A DNA stretch of 64,000 nt from Lysobacter sp. 5GHs7-4 (GCF_021284765.1 NZ_CP089924.1:4482001-4546000); one strand, 5' to 3'. Positions 33,342 to 46,177 are shown, counted from the stretch's first letter. Numbers and translations are program-made. The notes: generated by a model from the letters alone, not told the origin.

Positions 33342-34399
33342 CGGTACAGCGCCTCCACCCCGGTCGGCACGTGCAGTTCGCACAGATAGTAGTCCTGCCC
33401 CCAGCCCGCGGTCATCCGGGCCTGTGGGCCGTAGGCGTAGCGCAGGCGCTGGCCGATGCTGCGCTGGGCGTGGCGGGTGCCTTGGCCGGGCCCTTCGGGC
33501 GGCGGCGGGGCCGGATTGCGCACCCGCAGCAGCAGCGAGGGGCCGCTCACCACCAACTCGATTTCCAGGGTGCCGCCGCCGGACAGGCGCGAAATACCGT
33601 GCAGGACCGCGTTTTCGACCAGCGGCTGCAGCACCAGGCGCGGCATCGGCAGGGTCCAGGGCAGCGGCTCGTGCTTGCGCCATTCCACCGTCAGCCGCTC
33701 GCCCAGGCGCAGTTGCTCGATCGCCAGGTAACGCTCGGCCAGCTCGACCTCCTCGGCCAGGCTGGAATCCGATTCGCCGGCGCCCAGCGCGGCGCGGAAC
33801 AGGTCCGACAGGTCCAGCACCGCGCGCTCGGCCACCACCGGGTCGCTGCGCACCAGGCCGGCGATGGTGTTCATGCTGTTGAAGAGGAAATGCGGCTTGA
33901 TCCGCGCCTGCAGCGCGTCGACCTCGGCGCGCGCGCTGGCGCGCACCTGCGCCTTCCAGCCGTCGTTGACGTAGAGGTAGCGCAGCACCACGCCCACCGC
34001 CAGCATGGTCACCGCGGCGGTGCCGAGGCTGAAGCGCGCCAGGGTGACCCCGGGCGGCACCAGGCTGGCGCCGACGGCGTGGTCGATGGAATGGGTGATG
34101 GCGGCGAACAGCGCGCCCAGCAGGGCCGCGGCAGCGGTCGCGATCACCCCGCCCAGGCTGGCCGGCAGGCGCAGCAGGCGTTCGCGCGACACGCACAGCA
34201 GCACCGACACGGTCAGTGCCAGCCACAGGGCGAAGGTGCTGCCGGACACGAAGCGCTGCCAGTCCCAGGGCGCGCCGCCGTCGGGCGCCAGCGCCAGCAC
34301 GACGACGATCAGCTCGGCCATGCTCAGCATCACCACCAGCCGCGGCAGCCGGCACAGGTCGGGCAGCCAGGGTTCGCGCTCGCTGCCGGCCATGGCCAT
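33338..34399 (-). CDS. algZ: Membrane histidine kinase of the LytS/AlgZ type
   Basis: The 353-aa protein has four hydrophobic segments in the first 145 residues. The His_kinase domain follows, with the phospho-acceptor in ALQARIKPHFLFNSMNTIAGLV near residue 172. The N-box is RLVLQPLVENAVLHGI. The G-box is degenerate, with a Pro-rich segment (NPAPPPPEGPGQGTRHAQ) where the ATP lid normally lies. It is the sensor of the AlgR-like regulator encoded directly downstream. Confidence 0.92.
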   Translation of the reverse strand: MAMAGSEREPWLPDLCRLPRLVVMLSMAELIVVVLALAPDGGAPWDWQRFVSGSTFALWLALTVSVLLCVSRERLLRLPASLGGVIATAAAALLGALFAAITHSIDHAVGASLVPPGVTLARFSLGTAAVTMLAVGVVLRYLYVNDGWKAQVRASARAEVDALQARIKPHFLFNSMNTIAGLVRSDPVVAERAVLDLSDLFRAALGAGESDSSLAEEVELAERYLAIEQLRLGERLTVEWRKHEPLPWTLPMPRLVLQPLVENAVLHGISRLSGGGTLEIELVVSGPSLLLRVRNPAPPPPEGPGQGTRHAQRSIGQRLRYAYGPQARMTAGWGQDYYLCELHVPTGVEALYR

Positions 34400-34401
34400 G
34401 C

Positions 34402-35088
34402 TCAGGCGGCGAAGCGCCGCGACATCCAGTCGCCCAGGTCGCGGATCTGCTCGATGCAGACCTGATGGGCCATGGGATAGGCGTGCCAGTCTGGGCTCAG
34501 GCCCAGCGCGCGCAGGCGCGTGGCGCTGAGCTCGCCGGCCGCATACGGCACCACCGGGTCGTGGCGGCCGTGGGCCATGAACAACGGTTGCGCGCGGGCG
34601 CCCTCGCGCGCCTCGCGGGCCAGGCGTTCGGGCATCGGCAGATAGGTCGACAGCGCGATCAGACCGCCCAGCGGCTCGTCGCGGCGCAGGCCGGCGGCCA
34701 GCGCCACGGCGCCGCCCTGCGAGAAGCCGGCCAGCAGGATGCGCGAGGCCGGCACGCCGCGCTCGGCTTCGCGCGCGATCAGCGCCTCGATCTGCGCCAC
34801 CGATTCGTCGACGCCGGTTTCGTCGGCGCGGTTGTTGAGGTCGCTGAAGTCGCGGATGTCGTACCAGGCGCGCATGCGCACGCCGTTGTTGATCGTCACC
34901 GCGCGCACCGGCGCATGCGGGAACACGAAGCGCAGCGCCGGCCAATCCGGACGCAGCAGCTCCGGCACGATGGGGGCGAAATCGTTGCCGTCGGCGCCCA
35001 GGCCGTGCAGCCACAGCACGGTCCAGGTCGGCGACGGGCCGGTTTCGTGTTCGACGGTGTCCAGCAAGGGGGTGGTGGCGGTAGTCAT
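34402..35088 (-). CDS. Alpha/beta hydrolase, carboxylesterase type 2
   Basis: The 228-aa protein is a typical single-domain carboxylesterase/lysophospholipase: VLWLHGLGADGNDFAP (oxyanion), nucleophile in LAGFSQGGAVALAAG near residue 120, and Asp in HGRHDPVVPY and His in YPMAHQVCIEQI. It is cytosolic, without signal peptide. It ends two bases before the algZ start on the same strand, so it probably shares the algZR transcript. Confidence 0.94.
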   Translation of the reverse strand: MTTATTPLLDTVEHETGPSPTWTVLWLHGLGADGNDFAPIVPELLRPDWPALRFVFPHAPVRAVTINNGVRMRAWYDIRDFSDLNNRADETGVDESVAQIEALIAREAERGVPASRILLAGFSQGGAVALAAGLRRDEPLGGLIALSTYLPMPERLAREAREGARAQPLFMAHGRHDPVVPYAAGELSATRLRALGLSPDWHAYPMAHQVCIEQIRDLGDWMSRRFAA

Positions 35089-35146
35089 CGCCGCATTGTG
35101 CGCTGCCGCCCCGGCGAGCCGCCAGCATCGGCGTCGCGGGTCCGCC

Positions 35147-36088
35147 TCAGCCCTTGGGCAGGCGGAAGCTCAGGGTGCGGCTGGTCGGCACGCGCTCGCC
35201 GCCGGCCTCGAAGCGCCAGCGCGACACCGCGGCCAGCGCGGCCTCGTCGAACACGCCCGGCGGCGTCGACGACAGCAGGCGCACCGCGGTCACGCTGCCG
35301 TCGGGCTGGATCACGAACGCGATCTGCACGCTGCCCTCGATGCGGCGGTTGAGCGCGCTGAGCGGATAGCGCGGCGCCGAATCGCTGATCAGGCGCGGCA
35401 AGGGGCGCGATACCGGCGTTGCGGTGCGCGGCGCAGGCGCAGGCGCAGGCGGCGGCGCGATCGCAATCGGCTCGGCCACCGGCGCCTGCGAGGCGGCCGC
35501 GCTGGCGACCGGCGGCGGCGCGCCCGCGCTGGCCGGCGCGGGCGCCGATGCCGGCGGTGGCGTGGGCTTGGCGGCGGACGCGAGCGCACGCTGCTGCGCC
35601 AGCCGCAGCTCGTCGACCTGCTGCGCGGCCAGGCGCTGCGCCTGTTCGGTCTGCGCGGCGTGCGCGGCCAGCAGGGCCTCGCGCAGGCGCGGCAGCGCGG
35701 GTGCCTGCGCGTCCGCGCGCGCGAGCAGGTCCAGCATCCGTTGCGCTTCGTTCAGTTCGCCGCCGGCCAGCGCTTGCTCGCCCGCGATCAGCAGATACGG
35801 CTGCAACTCCTGCAGGGCGTTGGCGGTGGTGGCGTCGCCGGGCGCCTTGTCGCGCAGCGCCAGGTAGTACTCGACCGCGTTGTCGCCGGCCGGCGCGTAC
35901 ATGCGCTGGCTGGCCAACGCCTGCGCCGCGAGACCGCGCAGGCGCTGCGCGTCCAGGCTGGACAAGGCCGGACGCGCCGGCGCCGTCTCCAGCGAGGAAG
36001 CGGTCTGCGGGCGCGCGGGCGGCGGCTCGCCGCAGGCCGCCAACGACGACAGCACGGCCACGGCCGCGCAGCTGCGAACCCAGTTCAT
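35147..36088 (-). CDS. TonB-domain lipoprotein-like protein
   Basis: The 313-aa protein begins MNWVRSCAAVAVLSSLAACGE with a lipobox (LAAC, Cys19) instead of the uncleaved N-terminal helix of classical TonB. A helical region of about 140 residues with TPR-like character follows (DNAVEYYLALRDKAPGDATT). A Pro/Ala linker spans about 165-220. The C-terminal TonB domain has RYPLSALNRRIEGSVQIAFVIQPDGSVTAVRLLSS. If lipidated it could not couple directly to ExbBD in the ordinary way, so its role is uncertain. Confidence 0.85.
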   Translation of the reverse strand: MNWVRSCAAVAVLSSLAACGEPPPARPQTASSLETAPARPALSSLDAQRLRGLAAQALASQRMYAPAGDNAVEYYLALRDKAPGDATTANALQELQPYLLIAGEQALAGGELNEAQRMLDLLARADAQAPALPRLREALLAAHAAQTEQAQRLAAQQVDELRLAQQRALASAAKPTPPPASAPAPASAGAPPPVASAAASQAPVAEPIAIAPPPAPAPAPRTATPVSRPLPRLISDSAPRYPLSALNRRIEGSVQIAFVIQPDGSVTAVRLLSSTPPGVFDEAALAAVSRWRFEAGGERVPTSRTLSFRLPKG

Positions 36089-36208
36089 GACACGCCCCCT
36101 GTAGACGAGGCGCGCAGTCTGGCCAGGGCATGTGACGGCCGTGCGGCACGCGCTTTGCGCGGTTAGCGCAATTGTGTATCGCCGCGCCTGGCCCGTACCC
36201 TAGCGCCC

Positions 36209-36580
36209 ATGTCCGGTCTGCCGCCCCTGTCGTCGATCCTGCGCTGCCTGGTGTTCGGCGTGCTCATGGCGATGGCCGTGGTGCGGCCGGCGCTGGCGTT
36301 CGCCGAGGAAGCGCGCGAGATCGCGATGATCGACGCCGCCCAGACCGAATCGGTGTTGGGCGAGCACGGCCACGACCACCCGCCCGGCCAACCCGGCACC
36401 GCCGGCGACAGCGACAACCGTTGGCACCTGAGCCATTGCTGCGGCCCGCAGGCCGCGATGCTGCCGCGCTACGAACTGCGCGTGCTCGCACCCGAAGCGC
36501 GCGCACCGATTCCGCCGCGCGCGTTCGCCTTCGTGCCGGCACCGCTGCCGGCACCGTTCCGTCCCCCGATCGCGGGCTGA
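36209..36580 (+). CDS. His-rich exported protein at the head of the czc operon (CzcI-like)
   Basis: The 123-aa protein has a signal peptide (ILRCLVFGVLMAMAVVRPALA) and a short metal-friendly region (GEHGHDHPPGQ then WHLSHCCGPQ). A proline-rich C-terminus follows. It precedes czcC by 56 bases. Small periplasmic proteins at this place are called CzcI and modulate metal efflux. The assignment is by position and composition only. Confidence 0.6.
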   Translation: MSGLPPLSSILRCLVFGVLMAMAVVRPALAFAEEAREIAMIDAAQTESVLGEHGHDHPPGQPGTAGDSDNRWHLSHCCGPQAAMLPRYELRVLAPEARAPIPPRAFAFVPAPLPAPFRPPIAG

Positions 36581-36636
36581 GGCTTACGCCGGCATCGCCG
36601 GCCGCACCTTCCTGATCCCGATTCGGAGTACGTCCC

Positions 36637-37962
36637 ATGCGGTTGCTTCCAGCGGCTACGGCCGTCCTGGCGGCTGCGCTGTGCTTTCCCGCACTAGCGC
36701 AGTCGCCGTCCAATGCGCCCGTCGCAAAACCGTCCGCCGCGCCCATGCGCCCGGCGGTGTTCACCCTTGACGATGCGCTCGCGCGCATCGATGCCTCCCA
36801 CCCCGACCTGCGCCTGTTCGGCAGCCGCCGCGATGCGCTCGCGGCCGAACTCGACCGCGCCGGCCAGCGCCCGGCCCTGACCGCCGGCGCCACGCTGGAG
36901 AACGCATTCGGCAGCGGTCAGCTCAGCGGCCTGCGCGGCGCCGAGTTGACGCTGACCCTGGCCTCGGTGTTCGAACGCGGCGGCAAGCTCGACGCGCGAC
37001 GCGCGCTCGCGCAGAGCCGGATCGACGCGCTCGCGGTCGACCGCGAAGGCCGGCGCCTGGATCTGCTGGCCGAAGCGGCGCGGCGTTATCTGGCCATCGT
37101 CGCCGCGCAGCGGCAACACGCGGTCGCCGAGCTCGACATGGGTCAACGCCAGCGCGCCGTCGCCGCCGCGCGTCAGCGCCTGCAAGCCGGCGCGTCTCCG
37201 GAATCGGTGGTGCTGACCGCACAGGCGGCGCTCGCACGCGCCGAGCTCGAACGCGACCGCGCCGCGCAGCGCCAGCTGGCCGCGCGCCGGCACCTGGCGG
37301 CGCTGTGGGGCGAACGCGACCCGGGCTTCGCCACCGTCGCCGGCGATCCCTTGGTGCTGCCGGCGATCGAGGACTTCGATGCGCTCGCGGCGCTGCTGGA
37401 ACGCAGCCCGGAGATCGCCCGCTTCGTCGATCAGGCCCGCATCGGCGAGGCGCGACTGCGGCTCGCGCGTGCCCAGGCGACGCCGGATCTGGAGTGGCAG
37501 CTAGGTGTGCGACGCCTGCAGGATGGCGGCGACCAGGCGCTGCTGGGCGGCGTGGCCTTGCCGCTGGGCGCGAACCGGCGCGCCGCCCCGGATATTCGCG
37601 GCGCCGAAGCCGAGCTGACGATGCTGGGCATCGAACGCGAAGCGCAGGGGCTGTCGCTGTACTCGACCCTGGCCGATGCGCACGGTCGCTACCAGGTCGC
37701 CTCGCTGGAAGTGCGGCGCCTGAACGACGACGTGCTGCCCAAGCTCGCGCGCGCCGAAGCCGCGGCCGAACGCGCCTACCGCGCGGGCGCCATCAGCCAC
37801 CTCGAATGGGCGCAGCTGCAGTCCGAACGCACCAATGGACGCAAGCAACAGTTGGAAGCCGCGCTCGAAGCGCAACGCGCCCTGATCGAAATCCAGAGGC
37901 TCACGGGCGAGGCCTTCGTCGCCGCGCCGGCCGCCTCCCCCGCACAAGGAACCGCCCCGTGA
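36637..37962 (+). CDS. czcC: Outer-membrane efflux channel of the RND metal pump, CzcC-like
   Basis: The 441-aa protein has a signal peptide (LLPAATAVLAAALCFPALA) and the TolC-family helical repeats (FTLDDALARIDASHPDLRLF in the first half, VRRLNDDVLPKLARAEAAAERAYRAGAISHLEWAQLQ in the second). It links the periplasm to the outside for the CzcBA pump. The stop overlaps the GTG start of czcB. Confidence 0.9.
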   Translation: MRLLPAATAVLAAALCFPALAQSPSNAPVAKPSAAPMRPAVFTLDDALARIDASHPDLRLFGSRRDALAAELDRAGQRPALTAGATLENAFGSGQLSGLRGAELTLTLASVFERGGKLDARRALAQSRIDALAVDREGRRLDLLAEAARRYLAIVAAQRQHAVAELDMGQRQRAVAAARQRLQAGASPESVVLTAQAALARAELERDRAAQRQLAARRHLAALWGERDPGFATVAGDPLVLPAIEDFDALAALLERSPEIARFVDQARIGEARLRLARAQATPDLEWQLGVRRLQDGGDQALLGGVALPLGANRRAAPDIRGAEAELTMLGIEREAQGLSLYSTLADAHGRYQVASLEVRRLNDDVLPKLARAEAAAERAYRAGAISHLEWAQLQSERTNGRKQQLEAALEAQRALIEIQRLTGEAFVAAPAASPAQGTAP

Positions 37963-39218
37963 AGATCGCTCACCTCAGCACCGCATTGGCCTTGACCCTG
38001 CTGCTGGCCGCGTGCGGCGGCAGCCAGACCGAATCCACCGAACACGCCCACGGCGAAGGCGAGGAACACGCCGAAGCCGAAGCGCCGCGCAAGGGCGAAC
38101 ACGGCGGGCGAGTGCTCGAACAAGGCGACTATTCCGTCGAACTGGCGATCGCCGAGGACGGAACGCCACCGAAGTACCAGGCCTGGCTGTACCGCGACGG
38201 CAAGCCGCTGCCGGCCTCGGCCGGCACCGTCGAGGTGCGGCTCAAGCGCCTGGGCAATGTCGCCGAAAGCCACGTCCTGAAGCCTCAGACGGACGGTAGC
38301 TTGATGGCCGCGACCGTCGTGGGCGAGCCGCATTCCTTCGACGTCGAAGTCGTGGCCCGGATCGCCGGTACCGCGCTGCGCTGGGCCTATCCCAGCTACG
38401 AAGGCCGCACCCGGATCGACGCCAAGGTCGCGCACGACGCCGGCATCCGCGTCGCCCCGGCCGCGGCCGGCGTGATCGCCGACGAACACGAGGTCCAGGG
38501 CCTGCTCACGCCGGTCGAAGGACGTGTGGCCAAGGTCGCGGCGCGCTTTCCGGGCCCGGTGCGGCGACTGAACGCGAACGTCGGCGACCAGGTTCGCGCA
38601 GGCCAGGTGCTGGCCAGCATCGAAAGCAACCTCAGCCTGACGAGCTACACCGTCGCCTCGCCGATTCCCGGCGTGGTGCTCGCACGTACAGCCGCGGTGG
38701 GCACGGTGGCCAGCGAAGGCGCGGCGCTGTTCGAAGTCGCCGACCTGTCCTCGCTGTGGGTGGACCTTCATGTGTTCGGCGCCGACGCTCAGCACATCCG
38801 CCCAGGAGTACCGGTTACGGTCACCCGCATGAGCGACGGCGCCACCGTCGACACCACGCTCGAGCGCGTGCTGCCCGGCACCGCCACCGCCAGCCAGAGC
38901 ACCGTGGCGCGCGCCACCATCGCCAACGCCGACGGCCTGTGGCGCCCGGGTTCGGCGGTCAAGGCGCGCATCACCGTGGAGCAGCAGCCGGCCAAGTTGG
39001 TGGTACCGCTCGCGGCGCTGCAGAGCTTCCGCGACTGGGACGCGGTGTTCGTGCGCCACGGCGATATTTATGAGGTGCGGCCGATCGAGTTGGGGAAGCG
39101 CGATGCGCAACGGGTGGAGGTGCTCTCGGGTCTGAACGCCGGCGACCAGGTGGTGGTCGAGCAGAGCTACCTGGTGAAGGCGGACATCGAGAAGTCCGGC
39201 GCATCCCACGACCACTAA
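37959..39218 (+). CDS. czcB: Periplasmic adaptor of the RND metal pump, CzcB-like lipoprotein
   Basis: The 419-aa protein starts with GTG at 37959, supported by AAGGA 9-12 bases before it and the GTGA overlap with czcC. The lipobox LLAAC is at residues 14-18. A His/Glu-rich metal-binding segment (HAHGEGEEHAEAEAPRKGEHGG) follows. The membrane-fusion-protein core has the lipoyl halves VAKVAARFPGPVRRLNANVG and YTVASPIPGVVLARTAAVG. The C-terminus ends SHDH. Confidence 0.9.
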   Translation: MKIAHLSTALALTLLLAACGGSQTESTEHAHGEGEEHAEAEAPRKGEHGGRVLEQGDYSVELAIAEDGTPPKYQAWLYRDGKPLPASAGTVEVRLKRLGNVAESHVLKPQTDGSLMAATVVGEPHSFDVEVVARIAGTALRWAYPSYEGRTRIDAKVAHDAGIRVAPAAAGVIADEHEVQGLLTPVEGRVAKVAARFPGPVRRLNANVGDQVRAGQVLASIESNLSLTSYTVASPIPGVVLARTAAVGTVASEGAALFEVADLSSLWVDLHVFGADAQHIRPGVPVTVTRMSDGATVDTTLERVLPGTATASQSTVARATIANADGLWRPGSAVKARITVEQQPAKLVVPLAALQSFRDWDAVFVRHGDIYEVRPIELGKRDAQRVEVLSGLNAGDQVVVEQSYLVKADIEKSGASHDH

Positions 39219-42488
<3,270 letters not shown>

Positions 42489-42536
42489 TGTCGGTGCGGC
42501 CGCGACGCGCGGCCCTCGCCCCAACCCACACCCCGG

Positions 42537-42557
42537 CCCGACCGCTTAGCGGTCGGG
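42537..42557 (+). terminator. Hairpin downstream of czcA
   Basis: CCCGACCGC (42537-42545), loop TTA and GCGGTCGGG (42549-42557) form a perfect 9-bp stem 49 bases past the czcA stop. A GCGGCG...CGCCGC pairing lies just after. No T-run follows directly, but it belongs to a larger repeat-rich segment ending at 42626. Confidence 0.5.
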
Positions 42558-42594
42558 CGCTCGGTGCGGCGCGAGCCAATGGCTCGCAAACGCC

Positions 42595-42626
42595 GCCCCT
42601 CGCCCCGCGTGCGGGAGAGGGGCTTT
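42595..42626 (+). terminator. GCCCCTC/GAGGGGC stem followed by TTT
   Basis: GCCCCTC (42595-42601) pairs with GAGGGGC (42617-42623), with CCCGC/GCGGG pairing inside, followed by TTT. This is the best terminator-like structure after the czc operon. The same text in altered form is embedded in soeA (26379-26430), so it is also a dispersed repeat. Confidence 0.55.
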
Positions 42627-42652
42627 GAAACGCGGCGGATTTCGAGAACGTA

Positions 42653-42684
42653 GGATGCGGTAAGCCGCAGGCGCACCGCATCGG
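42653..42684. repeat. GGATGCGGTAAGCCGCAGGC repeat, copy 1
   Basis: GGATGCGGTAAGCCGCAGGC followed by GCACCGCATCGG is an imperfect palindrome (GATGCGGT...ACCGCATC). A second copy with two or three changes is at 56536-56566. Confidence 0.6.
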
Positions 42685-42749
42685 ATGCCGCGAACGGCGA
42701 CGATGCTGTTATCGCCGCGTCCCACGTTGCCGGCTCGACGCGACTTGCC

Positions 42750-43319
42750 TCACGACGCCGGGCACGGCCCGCCCGCATCCGCCCACAGCTTGAACTGGGC
42801 GACGAACTGCGCGTGCGGCACCGCCACCGGCGCGCGGTCGCCGCCGGGTTCCCAGCCCCACAGCACCAGCTTGTCCTCGCTGACGTGCTTGAGCAGCGCG
42901 GCGAAGTCGCGTCCGCCGTTGCTCTTCTTGTCCTGGATCATTTCGCACAGCTGTTTCGGCGGCAGGCCGATCCAGGCCATCTTGTGTTCCGGCGGCGGCA
43001 GCTGCCAATGCGGCGCGCCCGGCGGCGCGTGCGGACCGTAGCTCGCGGGCAGGTTGCTTTCGCCGTGGCAGGCCGCGCACGGCAGGCCGGCCGCGCCCTT
43101 GCCGTCGGGGCCGCGCACCACGCCCATCGCATGCGGCAGGCCCTGATCGAACTGCAGCGGCTGGTCGCCGGGGATGTGGCAGTTCTGGCAGCGCGGGTGC
43201 TGGAACACCTGCTGCACGGTGGCGAACGCCGCCACCGCTTTTTCGCGTTGCTCGGGACTGGGCCGCGGTCCGCAGGCCGCGAGCGCGAGGATCAAGCCGC
43301 CGATAAGCACGATGCGCAT
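42750..43319 (-). CDS. Diheme c-type cytochrome lipoprotein
   Basis: The 189-aa protein has a lipobox (LILALAAC, Cys16) and two heme-binding motifs, CQNCH and CAACH. Several Met/His candidates for axial ligands follow (PHAMGVV, EHKMAW). It is encoded 10 bases after the large molybdenum-enzyme subunit gene. It probably accepts electrons from that enzyme in the periplasm and passes them to the respiratory chain. Confidence 0.85.
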   Translation of the reverse strand: MRIVLIGGLILALAACGPRPSPEQREKAVAAFATVQQVFQHPRCQNCHIPGDQPLQFDQGLPHAMGVVRGPDGKGAAGLPCAACHGESNLPASYGPHAPPGAPHWQLPPPEHKMAWIGLPPKQLCEMIQDKKSNGGRDFAALLKHVSEDKLVLWGWEPGGDRAPVAVPHAQFVAQFKLWADAGGPCPAS

Positions 43320-43329
43320 ACGGTCCTCC

Positions 43330-45507
43330 TCAAGCCTTCAATCGCAGCGGCAGTTCGCGCAGGCGCTGGCCGGTCAGGGCGAACACCGCATTGGCCACGG
43401 CCGGCGCGATCGGCGCGGTGCCGGGTTCGCCGGCGCCGCCCATGCGCTCGGTGCTGGGCACGATGTGCACCTCGACCTGCGGCATCTCGCTGAGCCGCAG
43501 CACCTGGTAGTCGTGGTAGTTGGACTGCTGCACGCGCCCGTCCTGGAAACTCAGCGCGCTGTGCAACGCCGCGCCCAGGCCGAAGGCGATGCCCGACTCC
43601 ATCTGCGCGCGCACGCCGTCGGGATTCACCGCCAGGCCGCAATCGATCGCGCACACCACCTTGTGCACGCGGATCGCGCCGTTCTCCACCGAGACCTCGG
43701 CGATCTGCGCCAGGTAGCTGCCGAAGGATTCGTGCACGGCCACGCCGCGCCCGCGCCCTTTTTCGGCGGGCGTGCCCCAGGCGGCCTTTTCGGCGGCCAG
43801 GTTCAGCGCCGCCAGGTGGCGCGGATGCGCCTTGAGCAGCGCGCGACGGTACTCGACCGGATCCTTGCCCGCCGCGTGCGCGAGCTCGTCGATCAGGCCC
43901 TCCATCACGAAGGCGTTGTAGCTGTGGCCGACCGACCGCCACCACAGCACCGGAATGCCGGTCTTGGGCGAATGCAGTTCCACGCGATGGTGCGGCACGT
44001 CCTTGAGATACGGCGAATCGGCCACGCCCTCGACCGAGGTGGCGTCGATGCCGTTCTTCACCATCGCCGCCTCGAACGGCGTGCCGGTGATGATCGACTG
44101 CCCGACCATGCGGTGCTCCCAGGCCGCCGGATAGCCCTGCGCGTCGAGCGCGACGCGCGCCCGCTGCAGGTACATCGGCCGGTAATAGCCGCCGCGCACG
44201 TCGTCCTCGCGCGACCACACCGTCTTGACCGGCTTGCCCGCGGCCTTGGCCACCTGCACCGCTTCGGACACGAAGTCCGAGGTCGGCGTGGCGCGCCGGC
44301 CGAAGCCGCCGCCCAGGAACATGGTGTGGATGCGCACCTGCTCGGGCTTGAGGCCGAGGATGCCGGCGGCGACCTGCTGGTCGACGGTCTGGAACTGGGT
44401 GCCGGTCCAGATGTCGCAGCCGTCGCCGTCGATCTTGACCGTGCAGTTCAGCGGCTCCATCGGCGCATGCGCCAGATAGGGCACGTTGTACTCGGCCTCG
44501 AAGGGCTTGCCGGCCTTAGCCAGCGCGCCGGCCGCATCGCCGGCCTGCGCGGCGACGGCGCCCGGCGTGGCGGCAAGCTTGCGGAATTCCTCGCGCAGCT
44601 TGGCTGTGTCCAGGCCTGCGTTCGGGCCCAGGTCCCAGTCCACTTTCAGCGCGTCGCGGCCCAGCTTGGCCGCCCAGTAGTGGTCGGCGATCACCGCCAC
44701 GCCGCTGGGCACCTGCACCACGTCGCGTACGCCGGCCACGGCCTTGGCCGCGGCGGCATCGAAGGATTTGACCGTGCCGCCGAACACCGGCGAGCGCGCC
44801 ACCACCGCGGTCAGCAGGCCGTCGAACTGCACGTCCATGCCGAACTTCGCGCGGCCGGTGATCTTCTCCGGCGAATCCAGGCGCTTGGTCGGCTTGCCGA
44901 TCAGCTTCCAATCCTTGGCGTCCTTCAGCGTCGGCGCGCCCTTGGGCGCGGGCAGCTCGGCCGCGGCGGCCGCGAGCTCGCCATAACGCGCGCGCTGGCC
45001 GCCGGCGCTGGCGACGCCGTTGGCGGTGCTCACATCCGCCGCCGCCACGCCGAAGCGCTGCGCCGCCGCGGCGACGAGCAACTGGCGCGCGGTCGCGCCG
45101 GCCTGGCGGTAGCGGTCGAACTCCGACCACGTGCTGGTGGAACCGCCGGTCATCTGCGCGCCGAACGCGGTGTGCGCATAGGCGGGCGCGGCCGGCGCGT
45201 GTTCGACCTTGATCTTCGACCAGTCCGCGTCCAGTTCCTCGGCGATCAGCATGGCCAGGCCGGTCCACACGCCCTGCCCCATCTCCGAATGCGCGAGCAG
45301 CACGGTCACGCTGTCGTCCTCGCCGATGCGCAGGAACGCGTTGGGCACGAACGATGCGGCAGCTGCAGGCGCAGCGGCCGCGGCGGCTTGCGCAGCCAAA
45401 GCCTGGCGACGCGCGCCGGGCACCATGAAACCGATCACCAGGCCGCCGCCGAGCACGGCACCGGCCTTGAGGAATCGACGTCGGGAAGGCTGAGGCACAG
45501 CGCTCAC
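43330..45507 (-). CDS. Molybdopterin-binding large subunit, isoquinoline 1-oxidoreductase/aldehyde dehydrogenase type
   Basis: The 725-aa protein carries a twin-arginine signal (SRRRFLKAGAVLGGGLVIGF) and the xanthine-oxidase-family molybdenum domains. Recognisable parts are FLRIGEDDSVTVLLAHSEMGQGVWTGLAM, MFLGGGFGRRATPTSDFVSEA, VLWWRSVGHSYNAFVMEGLIDELA and the C-terminal MGGAGEPGTAPIAPAVANAV with the catalytic Glu. The start was placed at GTG 45507 because GGAGGTG lies seven bases before it. It oxidises an aldehyde or N-heterocycle in the periplasm; the substrate is unknown. Confidence 0.9.
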   Translation of the reverse strand: MSAVPQPSRRRFLKAGAVLGGGLVIGFMVPGARRQALAAQAAAAAAPAAAASFVPNAFLRIGEDDSVTVLLAHSEMGQGVWTGLAMLIAEELDADWSKIKVEHAPAAPAYAHTAFGAQMTGGSTSTWSEFDRYRQAGATARQLLVAAAAQRFGVAAADVSTANGVASAGGQRARYGELAAAAAELPAPKGAPTLKDAKDWKLIGKPTKRLDSPEKITGRAKFGMDVQFDGLLTAVVARSPVFGGTVKSFDAAAAKAVAGVRDVVQVPSGVAVIADHYWAAKLGRDALKVDWDLGPNAGLDTAKLREEFRKLAATPGAVAAQAGDAAGALAKAGKPFEAEYNVPYLAHAPMEPLNCTVKIDGDGCDIWTGTQFQTVDQQVAAGILGLKPEQVRIHTMFLGGGFGRRATPTSDFVSEAVQVAKAAGKPVKTVWSREDDVRGGYYRPMYLQRARVALDAQGYPAAWEHRMVGQSIITGTPFEAAMVKNGIDATSVEGVADSPYLKDVPHHRVELHSPKTGIPVLWWRSVGHSYNAFVMEGLIDELAHAAGKDPVEYRRALLKAHPRHLAALNLAAEKAAWGTPAEKGRGRGVAVHESFGSYLAQIAEVSVENGAIRVHKVVCAIDCGLAVNPDGVRAQMESGIAFGLGAALHSALSFQDGRVQQSNYHDYQVLRLSEMPQVEVHIVPSTERMGGAGEPGTAPIAPAVANAVFALTGQRLRELPLRLKA

Positions 45508-45565
45508 GGCACACCTCCGTTGTTCGCATGGCGGCCGTCGCACGCGACGGCCGGATCGGTCCGCC

Positions 45566-46021
45566 TCAGGCCTTGCCCAATCCTGCCGCGCGCTTCACTG
45601 CCGCGCGGATGCGCGGGTAGGTGCCGCAGCGGCAGATGTTGCCGGACAGGGCCTGGTCGATATCGGTGTCGGTGGGTGCCGGCACCTTCGCCAGCAACGC
45701 CGCGGCCGACATGATCTGGCCGGACTGGCAGTAACCGCACTGCACCACGTCCAGCTCGGCCCAGGCGCGCTGGACCGGATGGCTGCCGTCGGGCGACAGG
45801 CCTTCGATGGTGAGGATGGTCTTGCCTTCCACCGTCGACACTGGCGTCACGCAGGCGCGGCGCGGGGCACCGTCCACGTGCACGGTGCAGGCGCCGCACT
45901 GGGCGATGCCGCAGCCGAACTTGGTACCGGTGAGTTGCATCAGGTCGCGCAGGACCCAGAGCAGGGGCATGTCGGGTGGCGCATCCACCTCGTGCTCGCT
46001 GCCGTTGACATGCAGTTTCAT
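45566..46021 (-). CDS. 2Fe-2S small subunit of the molybdenum oxidoreductase
   Basis: The 151-aa protein has the plant-type [2Fe-2S] motif [21 protein letters not shown] and the second, helical cluster motif [10 protein letters not shown] ... CRCGTYPRI. This is the standard IorA/CoxS-type partner of the large subunit encoded 58 bases downstream. It lacks its own signal peptide and would be carried out with the Tat-tagged large subunit. Confidence 0.93.
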   Translation of the reverse strand: MKLHVNGSEHEVDAPPDMPLLWVLRDLMQLTGTKFGCGIAQCGACTVHVDGAPRRACVTPVSTVEGKTILTIEGLSPDGSHPVQRAWAELDVVQCGYCQSGQIMSAAALLAKVPAPTDTDIDQALSGNICRCGTYPRIRAAVKRAAGLGKA

Positions 46022-46177
46022 GCGTCCCTCGCGGCGGCTGGGGAAGACCCAACATACGCCGCAGCCGGCCCGGCCGCCAATGCCTAAAACGCCAGACCTG
46101 CGACCGGCCGTCGGCGCGTTGCGCCGCGTCATGGCGCGGCCGCATGATCGGCTGTCCGCCGTGCCAGGGAACCCGTC

